Origin: Actinomycetes bacterium
Lineage (GTDB): Bacteria; Actinomycetota; Actinomycetes; Streptosporangiales; Streptosporangiaceae
Direction of reading: 5' to 3'
Assembly (NCBI GenBank): GCA_021793235.1
Contig: JAJYTD010000011.1
Span: 47,692 to 111,691 of the forward strand
DNA length: 64,000 bases
The translations under genes were made by a program, and so were the position numbers. The number at the start of each line of letters is the position of its first letter. The first letter of the stretch is position 1. Positions 17,349-26,473 of this stretch are shown here, piece by piece. The notes under the pieces were generated by a model. The model was given only the letters and a program-made list of their open reading frames with translations. It did not search any database and was not told the origin of the DNA.

Positions 17349-18743
17349 TCACCGCCGCCGCCTTCTCCCCTTGCTCTTCCCCAGCCACCAGCGCAGCAGG
17401 CGGGTGAGCGGGTCGGCGGCGTCGCTCGCCCCCTGGATCTGCTCCGACTTGTCGGCCTCTGGTGTTCGGGGCGCGGGAGCCGGCCGGGCCGGGACCGGGT
17501 CGAAGTGCACCGGAAGATCCTTGAGGCCCCGCGACTTCACTTCCGGGCGCCAGCTCAGCTCGCCGGCATCGACAGCGAGCGTGATGCCCGGGATCCGGGC
17601 CGCCAGCCGCTCCACGCCGATCCGGACGATCAGCAGGGCGATCGGCTGCGCGGGACACCGGTGCTCCCCAGCACCCCACATGAGGTGCGAACTGTTGTGG
17701 CCGGAGGGCACCGGAAGGTCGGGCACGGAGGCCGTGTCACCGAGCCTGGGGTCGCGGTGTGCCGGGGCGAAGCCGATGATCAGCGGCTCTCCCTCCTGGA
17801 CCCGGGTGCCGTCGATGTCGACGTCGCGGGTCGGGAAACGGGCAGCGACGAGCTGCATCGGCGGCTCGGCCCACAGCACATGGTTGATGATGTCCTCAAG
17901 CGGAAGGCCGCCGCTCGCGTGTTCCCGGGCGATCTCGGGGTTGGTGAGCATCGTGTGGAGCACGTTGCCGAGCAGGTTCGTCGTGGGCTCGTGCCCGGCG
18001 CCCGACATCAGGATCAACTGGTCGACGACCTCTTTGTCGGTCAGCCCGGTGGGGTGGGCGAGCATCCAGCTCGTGAGGTCCTCTCCCGGGGCGGCCTTCT
18101 TGCGCTGCACCAATCCGGAGAAGTAGCTGCCGAGCTGCTGGACGGCCTCGGCGCCGCTCGAACCATCGGTGGACCAGATGCGGCCCATGATGTCGCCGAG
18201 GATGTAACCGTAGGTGTCCTCCAGCCCGAAGAAGCGGTTGACCAGCAGCGCGGGCAGCAGGAACGCGTACTCGCCGACCAGGTCGGCCCGGCCGCTCTCG
18301 CAGAAGCCGTCGATCAGCTGGTCCGCGGTCTCCTCGATGTCCCGCCGGATCCGGGATTCGGTCAACCGGGTCAGGGCGTCCTTGACCGGCGTGATCAGCC
18401 GTGTGTGCTCGGCACCGTCGGCATAGAGGGCGCTGGCGCGGTAGGACATGGCCGGCGGCAGGGTCTCGTCGATCCTGCGGCGGCCGTCGCGGATCTCATT
18501 CCACCTCCGGGTGTCCCGGGAGAAGGTGTTCCAGTCCCGCATGACCTCGAGGTTTTCCTCATATCCCAGCAGCAGCCACGCGACGAGCCCCGGTTCCAGC
18601 TCCACAGGGGCGACTTGGCCGAAGCGGTCGCGCAAGGACTCCCAGATGCGTCCGCGGTCGGCCTCCGCAGCGTACTCGTACAGCGGGACAGCGTTTTCGT
18701 GCAGGGGGCAGCGGCGGGCAGTACCGACCGGTTTCTCGGTCAC
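17349..18743 (-). CDS. Cytochrome P450, CYP157-like, lacking ExxR
   Basis: 464 residues. The heme ligand is Cys363 in MWGAGEHRCPAQP, and the I-helix has SGAGHEPTTN near residue 246, so the oxygen-activation and heme sites are intact. The K-helix ExxR is missing: residues 287-291 read NHVLW, followed by AEPPMQLVAAR in the right place. Loss of ExxR with an xxxLW replacement is the published hallmark of the streptomycete CYP157 family. Unlike those, it is not beside a conservon or a CYP154 partner here. A basic tail (GKSKGRRRRR) closes the protein. GTG 18743 has GAGG upstream; ATG 18782 is the alternative. The substrate is unknown. Confidence 0.87.
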   Translation of the reverse strand: MTEKPVGTARRCPLHENAVPLYEYAAEADRGRIWESLRDRFGQVAPVELEPGLVAWLLLGYEENLEVMRDWNTFSRDTRRWNEIRDGRRRIDETLPPAMSYRASALYADGAEHTRLITPVKDALTRLTESRIRRDIEETADQLIDGFCESGRADLVGEYAFLLPALLVNRFFGLEDTYGYILGDIMGRIWSTDGSSGAEAVQQLGSYFSGLVQRKKAAPGEDLTSWMLAHPTGLTDKEVVDQLILMSGAGHEPTTNLLGNVLHTMLTNPEIAREHASGGLPLEDIINHVLWAEPPMQLVAARFPTRDVDIDGTRVQEGEPLIIGFAPAHRDPRLGDTASVPDLPVPSGHNSSHLMWGAGEHRCPAQPIALLIVRIGVERLAARIPGITLAVDAGELSWRPEVKSRGLKDLPVHFDPVPARPAPAPRTPEADKSEQIQGASDAADPLTRLLRWWLGKSKGRRRRR

Positions 18744-19164
18744 CGTGAGCCTCACAGAAAGGTGGTAAGGGAAAACTGACAAAGGCTGAGATGAGCATCA
18801 CACTACCCCGGGGGTGATTTCGGCTTTCCGCCGCCTTCTCGGCGACCCGGCTTTCCAGCGCAGACGTTTCAGCCCATGGCCGATAGATCGCCATCCGCAC
18901 CCGCACGGGAACCTTCCGGGCCCACCACTGGAGCTCGAAAACCCGCATGCCCGGTTCCGCCGGCAGCTGCGGGAGAACGCGCAGAGCGGCTGCCGCCTGC
19001 ACCTTTCCGCTCACCGCGGCCACCGGCAACGGCGTGGCCGAGGTTGCGGGTGCTGGTGTCCCAGCTGGCGAATCAGCCGCCGTTGGGTCAGAGTGGTCAA
19101 GGTGGCTGCGTTCATGGCGCAGCGGCCCAGACCGCTTTGCACCACCGACCGGGAGAGTAGGAGA
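18744..19164. other. Divergent intergenic region
   Basis: 421 bp between the P450 gene (minus) and the coiled-coil protein gene (plus). Frames that cross it lack ribosome-binding sites and coding bias. No strong palindrome was found; the promoters of both flanking genes should lie here. Confidence 0.4.
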
Positions 19165-20946
19165 GTGCCCCTCGTCTACCGCAGCATCGTCACGGTCCCG
19201 CCGGACCACGACGTCATCGCCTCGGCCTCGGCTGTGCTCTCACAGTGGCTGAGCCAGCGGGGCACCGCCGGAGCGCGGGTCGTGTTCACCCGCTCCGGCG
19301 CCTACGAGCTGAGCAAGCGCTCCAGGGCGATGGTGCTGCTGCACCAGAACCACGAGGAGGACATCACCCTTCTCCGGTTGGTCACCGAATCCGACAAGCC
19401 CGATGGCGTGTGGCGGACCACCGTGACCGCGGTATCGGATCCGCTGCGGCTGCACCACCCCTACATCTGGGTCGACATGACCGCTGACCCCCGCAGCGAA
19501 ATCGTCGACAGCGAACGGCTCGACATCGCGCCCCCTGACGCCGTTCGCATGCTGCTGAACGAGGTGCCCGGCTACGACAGCGGCCACCGGGTGCCGGCCG
19601 AACCGGAAATCGTGCGCGGCAAGGACAGAAGCGCGGTACACGCACTGATCGACGCGATCGGCGACCCGCAGCGCCGCTACGCGGTGGTGGTCAGCGGCGC
19701 CCCCGCTGACATGACCGTTTCGAGCTGGCGCGACACCATGGCGGGCGTGCTGTCCCGCTCCACCGGCATGTGTTCGGGCCATATCCTGGACGCCGCGGCA
19801 CAGGAGCAGGTCGACGTGCTGCTCCCGGACGATTTCGATGTCCCGGCCGGAGGGGTGCGCACCTTCCTTCCCGATGTGGAGTTCTCCGACGCCGCCGACT
19901 CTCTACGCCATCCCCGGATGACCCCGCACACCCTGGATACCGCCCGGGAAGGCGGCAGGGTACGCCCCTGGGTGGGCCTGGCCCTGGCCCGCTCGGTACG
20001 CGACAACGCCCTGGACCGTCCGCTCCCGTCGGCGCTGCACGACATCGACACCCTCCTCAACGAGGAGGAAATCGACACGTTCATCCAGGAAGAAGAGGGA
20101 TCCGCCGCCTCGCCCCGCACACCTTTGACGGCCGCGGCCGCCGCCCCCCAGGCAGCCGACATGATCAGGCTGCTCAGAGACCGGATCTTCGCCACGTCAC
20201 AGGAGGCCAAGCGGCTCCGTGCCGAGGCCAAACAGCTGACCAAGAGCAATGCCGAGCTCGCCAAGGAACGCGAGCGACTGGTCACCGAAGTGTCCGAACT
20301 CACCGAGGAGCTCGACTCCGCCCGGCAGGGCCTGCACGCGACCCGGCACGAACTCTCCTGGCTGCGCGAACGCCTGCAGGAGGAGGGCCTCTACCGTCTC
20401 GCTCTCGCCCCCGCCCCGCCCGACCCGCGCCTGCGCCCGCCGCACAAGGTCGAAGACCTCCTGGACCGGATCACCGAAGACTGGCGGTTCCCGCACCTGT
20501 TCTTCACCATCGAGGACCGCGACACCGTGCGCGAACTCACCGGCAGCCGCAAGGAGAGCCTGTGGGTGGCACGCGCGTGGGAGGCGCTGCTCGCGCTCAA
20601 CGACTACGCCCGCTACCAACTGGAGCACCCGGACAGCAGCCTGAGCTTCCACGCCTACCTGCGCGAACCGCCTGACGGCTACCACGCCATCCCGGTGCGC
20701 AGGCTCGCCGCGCAGGAAAGCGACCACGTACGCAACCGCGACAAGCTCAGCGAGAAGCGCGTCTTCACGGTCCCCGAAGAGGTCCACCCGAGCGGCGAAG
20801 TCCCCATGTTCGCCCACATCAAGCTCGACACCGAGTACGGGATCTGCCCTCGGCTGTACTTCTACCCCCACCTGGGCCCCCAGACCACCAACCGCATCTA
20901 CATCGGCTACCTCGGCCGCCACCTGCCCATCCAGCACAGCAACTGA
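19165..20946 (+). CDS. Unrecognised three-part protein with central coiled coil
   Basis: 593 residues, GTG start behind AGGAGA. I do not recognise the family. The N-terminal ~300 residues alternate beta and alpha (RSIVTVPPDHDVIASASAVLSQWL, YAVVVSGAPADMTVSSWRDTMAGVLSRSTG). Residues 330-400 are a charged heptad-rich coiled coil (QEAKRLRAEAKQLTKSNAEL, then LVTEVSELTEELDSARQGLH). The last ~170 residues form a compact domain ending in ICPRLYFYPHLGPQTTNRIYIGYLGRHLPIQH, which could be a small beta-rich domain of the RelE-like or PDDEXK-adjacent kind. There is no signal peptide or membrane span, so it is cytoplasmic. The layout (sensor, coiled coil, effector-like end) would suit a stress or defence protein, but this is conjecture. 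Confidence 0.75.
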   Translation: MPLVYRSIVTVPPDHDVIASASAVLSQWLSQRGTAGARVVFTRSGAYELSKRSRAMVLLHQNHEEDITLLRLVTESDKPDGVWRTTVTAVSDPLRLHHPYIWVDMTADPRSEIVDSERLDIAPPDAVRMLLNEVPGYDSGHRVPAEPEIVRGKDRSAVHALIDAIGDPQRRYAVVVSGAPADMTVSSWRDTMAGVLSRSTGMCSGHILDAAAQEQVDVLLPDDFDVPAGGVRTFLPDVEFSDAADSLRHPRMTPHTLDTAREGGRVRPWVGLALARSVRDNALDRPLPSALHDIDTLLNEEEIDTFIQEEEGSAASPRTPLTAAAAAPQAADMIRLLRDRIFATSQEAKRLRAEAKQLTKSNAELAKERERLVTEVSELTEELDSARQGLHATRHELSWLRERLQEEGLYRLALAPAPPDPRLRPPHKVEDLLDRITEDWRFPHLFFTIEDRDTVRELTGSRKESLWVARAWEALLALNDYARYQLEHPDSSLSFHAYLREPPDGYHAIPVRRLAAQESDHVRNRDKLSEKRVFTVPEEVHPSGEVPMFAHIKLDTEYGICPRLYFYPHLGPQTTNRIYIGYLGRHLPIQHSN

Positions 20947-21051
20947 GGAGCCTGTGCGGCGGCCGGGCCACGTTTCCCGGCTTGGCGCGCCCGGTGAAAC
21001 ACCCGACCGCCCCGCCGATCCGCTGCGCTTGGGGTCCGCCGTGGCACCGTG

Positions 21052-21495
21052 TCAGGGCGGCACATGCCGCGGTGCCTGTGCGTCTTCGGCCCGGGGTGCG
21101 GGCACCGCCGGCCGCGGGTCCCGCCCCTGGTCCGCGCCCCACCGGTCGACTTCGGCGACGGCCCACTTCAGTGAAGGCGCGACCTCGTGCACCCGGAGGT
21201 CGACGACGGTTCGGGAGGCTCCCCGGGCATCGGTGTAGCGCCGCTGCCGGAGCTCACCGGTGACGATCACCCGGGTGCCCTTGCTCAGGCTGGCCGCGGT
21301 GTTCTCGGCGTAGCGCCGCCACACGGAGCAGTTCAAAAACACCGGATTCCCGTCATGCCACGCCCCACTGGTGCGCTCGAACAGGCGGGGGGTGGTGGCG
21401 ACCGTGAAACGGCACAGCATGGTGCCGTCTTCAAGGAACTTCACCTGTGGATCGGCGGTGAGGCTGCCGACCACGGTCACGAGGGTCTCGTTCAC
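21052..21495 (-). CDS. ssb: Single-stranded DNA-binding protein paralogue
   Basis: 147 residues with one OB fold: NETLVTVVGSLTADPQVKF, LCRFTVATTPRLFERTSGAWHDGNPVFLNCSVWRRYAENTAASLSKG, TRVIVTGELRQRRYTDARG. The order is that of bacterial SSB. The C-terminus lacks the acidic DDDIPF-type tip that recruits partner proteins, which marks it as a secondary SSB (SsbB-type) rather than the essential replication SSB next to rpsF and rplI. GTG 21495 follows AAAGGA at the right distance. It is divergent to the next gene. Confidence 0.9.
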   Translation of the reverse strand: MNETLVTVVGSLTADPQVKFLEDGTMLCRFTVATTPRLFERTSGAWHDGNPVFLNCSVWRRYAENTAASLSKGTRVIVTGELRQRRYTDARGASRTVVDLRVHEVAPSLKWAVAEVDRWGADQGRDPRPAVPAPRAEDAQAPRHVPP

Positions 21496-21682
21496 GCGGA
21501 TCCTTTCGGCGGGCGGAAACGCCGGCCGCCGCGGCGGCCGAGGGCGCGGATGGCCGTCCATCCGCCTTCCAGTGGAGCAACCCGCCATCGCCGCGGCCAC
21601 ATGGGATTCCCGCCTGTGGACGGCCGGGGCCTCGGTCTCTTTGGGAAGGGGCCGGGTCGGTCGGCGCATATCCTGGTGCCCC

Positions 21683-22612
21683 ATGAGCACCGGTACCTCG
21701 ATGTCCGCCCCCGGGCAGGTCACCGCCCTGCCGGAGGACCAGTGGCACAAGCGCGAACAGCAGCACCACGCGCGCGTGGACGCCCTGCTCGCCGATCACC
21801 TGTACCGGCGCAGGAACGGCATCGCCCACCCGGTCGAGGACTTCCTGTTCACCTACTACAGCCACAAGCCCGCGCATCTGCGGCGCTGGCACCCGGGCGC
21901 GGGGGTGGCCCTCCTCGGTGACGCGGCGCGTGACCGGCTCGGCGAGCGCTGGTACGCACAGGTGCGCGTACCGGGTCCCGACGGCCGCCCGGTACGCGGC
22001 GCCGCGCTGGACGTGGACGCTTTCCTGGCCAAGCGCGGATCGACCGTGAAGTTCGTGGCGTCCCTGCTCCGCGCTGTCCAGGACCGCCCCGCCCACCTCG
22101 GCTGCTTCGGGCTGCACGAATGGGCGATGGTCTACCGGCTCCCCCCGGAGCAGGTCCGGCACTCCGCTGTTCCGCTGCGCCTCGGCGCCGAAGGAACCGA
22201 CCAGGTGGTGGAGGCGCACCGGATCCGCTGCTCGCACTATGACGCGTTCCGCTTCTTCACCCCCGAGGCGCGCCCGCGCAACCGTCTGCGGCCCACCCGC
22301 GACTCCCAGGTCGCGCTGGACCAGCCGGGGTGCCTGCACGCCACCATGGACCTCTACAAGTGGGCCTACAAACTGGCCCCGGCGGTCCCCGGCGAACTGG
22401 TCGTGGACTGCTTCGAACTCGCCAGGGACGTCCGGGAGCTGGACATGCGCGCCTCACCCTATGATCTGAGCGGTTACGGCTACACCCCGGTCCGGATCGA
22501 GACCGCGGAGGGCAAGGCCGAGTACGTGGCCGCCCAGCGGGCCTTCGCCGAGCGCGGAAGTGAACTGCGCGCCCGGCTCCTCGACGTCTGCGCCGCTCTG
22601 CGGGCAGGCTGA
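21683..22612 (+). CDS. Putative 3-methyladenine DNA glycosylase-type protein
   Basis: 309 residues. The opening HARVDALLADHLYRRRNGIAHPVEDFLFTYYSHKPAHLRRWHPGAGVALLG recurs in actinomycete proteins that are labelled 3-methyladenine DNA glycosylase. I recognise the family text, but see no helix-hairpin-helix motif or catalytic aspartate of the AlkA/Tag families. The DNA-repair label is therefore weak, and it could be an enzyme of unknown reaction. Other conserved-looking parts are CFGLHEWAMVYR and QPGCLHATMDLYKWAYKLAP. Its divergence from an SSB gene hints at DNA metabolism. A hairpin terminator follows at 22628-22659. Confidence 0.6.
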   Translation: MSTGTSMSAPGQVTALPEDQWHKREQQHHARVDALLADHLYRRRNGIAHPVEDFLFTYYSHKPAHLRRWHPGAGVALLGDAARDRLGERWYAQVRVPGPDGRPVRGAALDVDAFLAKRGSTVKFVASLLRAVQDRPAHLGCFGLHEWAMVYRLPPEQVRHSAVPLRLGAEGTDQVVEAHRIRCSHYDAFRFFTPEARPRNRLRPTRDSQVALDQPGCLHATMDLYKWAYKLAPAVPGELVVDCFELARDVRELDMRASPYDLSGYGYTPVRIETAEGKAEYVAAQRAFAERGSELRARLLDVCAALRAG

Positions 22613-22627
22613 GGCATCCGGCTTCCT

Positions 22628-22659
22628 CTGCTGCCCGTGCCGCCCGGAACGGGCAGCAG
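22628..22659 (+). terminator. Hairpin terminator after the glycosylase-type gene
   Basis: Perfect 11-bp stem CTGCTGCCCGT/ACGGGCAGCAG with a 10-base loop, 16 bp after the stop codon. Confidence 0.7.
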
Positions 22660-22752
22660 TGTCAACGGCGGCGAACGGAGCCCGGCAGGGCGCAAGCGCA
22701 CGCGGCCGCCCGCCTCGGCAATGCGGCAGCATCTGACCCCCGCGCCTCCCCG

Positions 22753-22786
22753 TCCGGTGGGCGCGCCCCCTTCCGCGCCCACCGGA
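22753..22786 (-). terminator. Hairpin terminator after the beta-glucosidase gene
   Basis: Perfect 13-bp stem TCCGGTGGGCGCG/CGCGCCCACCGGA with an 8-base loop, 87 bp past the minus-strand stop. Together with 22628-22659 it separates two convergent genes. Confidence 0.65.
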
Positions 22787-22872
22787 TGCACCCCTCATCG
22801 ACGAGGCCGAGGAGAGGGAGCGCTACGGCTCCTCACGCCCGAGCGGCACCGGGCGGGAGGGCCGGGGTGCTG

Positions 22873-24378
<1,506 letters not shown>

Positions 24379-24601
24379 CTAAGGCGGGGCGCAGCGGAAA
24401 TGATCACCGCCGTACCCGGTTCCACGTGGCCCCGCGCCACCACGGCGCCCCCGCGCCCGGCGCGGCCCGGCTTCTTAGACGCCCTCCCCCTGCTCCCCGA
24501 CACAGAGCCGTTAGGGTGTCGGCCGTGGCAACGAACAGCCGCCCACAATGCGGCGATTATCCCGATAACCCCGCGTTCTGCTTGCTCAGAAGATAGAATC
24601 A

Positions 24602-24736
24602 ATGGGTAGAACACCGGAACACCGGAACACCGGAACACCGGAACACCGGAACACCGGAACACCGGAACACCGGAACACCGGAACACCGGAACACCGGAAC
24701 ACCGGAACACCGGAACACCTCCGGAGGCGTCGCTGA
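24602..24736 (+). CDS. Leader ORF encoded by the octanucleotide repeat
   Basis: A 44-codon frame, ATG 24602 to TGA 24734-24736. It begins MGR and then repeats the octapeptide TPEHRNTG, because an 8-bp unit read in triplets has a 24-bp cycle. It ends in LRRRR. Its stop overlaps the next start as TGATG, and the GGAGG for the next gene lies inside it, so it could couple translation. No strong ribosome-binding site precedes its own ATG. Expression is unproven; the overlap geometry is exact. Confidence 0.45.
   Translation: MGRTPEHRNTGTPEHRNTGTPEHRNTGTPEHRNTGTPEHLRRRR
24610..24719. repeat. Octanucleotide microsatellite AACACCGG, 13.75 copies
   Basis: Thirteen perfect copies (24610-24713) plus AACACC, with no interruption. 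It lies directly before the ribosome-binding site of the GT-B-like gene. Perfect long microsatellites are rare in GC-rich actinomycete DNA and are prone to slipped-strand length change. Confidence 0.97.
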
Positions 24737-26409
24737 TGGGGCTCGCCTACCTCCGGCCCCACGTCGGCGCGGATTCCGCACGCTGGACCACCCTGCCCGG
24801 GCGCCGCGTCGTCCTGGCCATCGCCCGGACCTTCACCTCTACCGTCCGGCTCCTCGAAGCGCTGTCCGTGTGCCGCGGCGACCAGCGGATCCAGGTCGTC
24901 TTCAGCTTCGACGACACCTCCGCGTTCAACGCCGGAACGGAATCGCTGCTCCTGGAGAACGGTGTCTGCCTGCTCCCCTGGGAGACAGCGGCGAGCATCC
25001 CCGCCGACCTCATCGTGACCGCCAGCGAAAACGTCGACCTGAGCGGATTCAGCGCCCCCGTCGTCCTCCTCCCCCACGGGGTCGGCTTCCAGAAGTTCGT
25101 TCCCGACTCCCTCGGCCGGGGCCGGCGCCTCTCGGGGGTGGTCCGCGCGGAATTCGTCGACGCGCCGAATGTACGGACGGTCGTCTCCCATCCCGCGCAG
25201 CGCGACCAGCTCCGGTCGGTGCACCCCTCGCTCGCCGACCGCGCCGAGGTCGTCGGCGACCCGGTCCACGACCGGATCCGGGCCGGTGCGCGGCTGCGCG
25301 CCGACTACCGGAGGCGGCTCGGCATCAGCGACGGCCACCGGCTCGTCACCGTCACCTCCACGTGGGGCGACCAGGGGCTCCTCGGTAAACGGCCGCTCCT
25401 GCCGGCGCGGCTCCTCGCCGAGCTGCCCCATGACCGGTACCGGGTCGCCGCGGTCCTGCACCCCAACATCTGGTTCGCGCACAGCCCGTGGCAGGTGCGG
25501 CACTGGTTGGCCGACGCCCTCGACGCCGGCCTGCTCCTCATCCCTCCGGAGCGGGGGTGGGAGGCGGCCCTCATCGCATCCGACTGCGTGATCGGCGACC
25601 ACGGATCGGTGACCCTCTACGGCGCCGCAGCGGACCGGCCGGTCCTCCTCGGCGCGTTCGGCATGGAGTCCGTTCCCGGTACCGCGATCGAGCGGCTCGC
25701 CACGACCGCTCTGCTCCTCGATGACGCCGCACCGCTCCTGGAGCAGGTCGAGGCCGCGATCGGCGAATACCGTCCGGGGCGCTACGCCGCCGTGGCGCAG
25801 TCGGCGTTCAGCCATGTCGGTGAGGCGGGCCGCCGCCTCGCTCTGCTGTTCTACGGTCTGCTGGGCATCCCCGCGCCCGAGGGCAGCGGACGGGTCCGCG
25901 CCGCCGAGCCGGCCGAACCGGGCCGTGCGGAGGTCACCGCCTTCGAAGTGCACACGCGGCTCAGCGGGACGCGCACCGTCTCGGTCGAACGCTTCCCCGC
26001 CGCTGTTCGGGCACCGGAGCCCGTGCCGGAAGGAACGGTCCGCCACCTCTCCGCCTGCGAGTCCGAGCAGGACGACGCGCTCGTACACTCCGCATCGGTG
26101 CTCTACCGCGCCGAACCGCTGCCATCGGCGAACGCGGCACGTGCATGGGCGGAAGCGGCGCTCGACCGCCACCCCGGCTGTGTCCTGGCCTGCACCGGTG
26201 TGCCCGGCGGCGGCCTCGTCGCCGTCCGCGGCGGCCGCATCATCGAGGTTCGAGCCGTCGGTGACTCCGCGGACCGTGAGAGGCCCGACCCGTGCCTACA
26301 GGCCGCCCTGGTCTATGCCGTGCTCGCCGACCGTCGCGATACCAGCGGCGACTACACCCTCCGCGTGGGCGGCCGGACATGGACGTGCTCCCTGCTGCCC
26401 GACCGCTGA
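24736..26409 (+). CDS. GT-B-fold glycosyltransferase / glycerophosphotransferase-like protein
   Basis: 557 residues. The N-terminal Rossmann-like half has RRVVLAIARTFTSTVRLLEAL, ADLIVTASENVDL and VVLLPHGVGFQKF. The second half has GISDGHRLVTVTSTWGDQGLLG, YRVAAVLHPNIWF and DCVIGDHGSVTLYGAAADRPVLL, the order seen in CDP-glycerol glycerophosphotransferases and UDP-GlcNAc epimerase-like GT-B folds. About 180 C-terminal residues form a further domain that I do not recognise. No signal peptide or membrane span is visible. ATG 24736 has GGAGG eight bases upstream and overlaps the leader ORF stop. The donor and acceptor are unknown. It ends 64 bp from the convergent STAND gene. Confidence 0.55.
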   Translation: MGLAYLRPHVGADSARWTTLPGRRVVLAIARTFTSTVRLLEALSVCRGDQRIQVVFSFDDTSAFNAGTESLLLENGVCLLPWETAASIPADLIVTASENVDLSGFSAPVVLLPHGVGFQKFVPDSLGRGRRLSGVVRAEFVDAPNVRTVVSHPAQRDQLRSVHPSLADRAEVVGDPVHDRIRAGARLRADYRRRLGISDGHRLVTVTSTWGDQGLLGKRPLLPARLLAELPHDRYRVAAVLHPNIWFAHSPWQVRHWLADALDAGLLLIPPERGWEAALIASDCVIGDHGSVTLYGAAADRPVLLGAFGMESVPGTAIERLATTALLLDDAAPLLEQVEAAIGEYRPGRYAAVAQSAFSHVGEAGRRLALLFYGLLGIPAPEGSGRVRAAEPAEPGRAEVTAFEVHTRLSGTRTVSVERFPAAVRAPEPVPEGTVRHLSACESEQDDALVHSASVLYRAEPLPSANAARAWAEAALDRHPGCVLACTGVPGGGLVAVRGGRIIEVRAVGDSADRERPDPCLQAALVYAVLADRRDTSGDYTLRVGGRTWTCSLLPDR

Positions 26410-26473
26410 GAGCGGCAATGAGGCAACAACCGTGCTCTTATTTCCGCCGTGAGCGCGGATCCCGGTAGAAAGT

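Noticed and set aside
18559..19209. Minus-strand ORF of 216 codons over the P450 start
   Set aside because: Off-frame reading of the P450 5' end and the divergent gap, without recognisable text.
24610..24719. CRISPR-like array
   Set aside because: The unit is 8 bp with no spacers, so it is a microsatellite.
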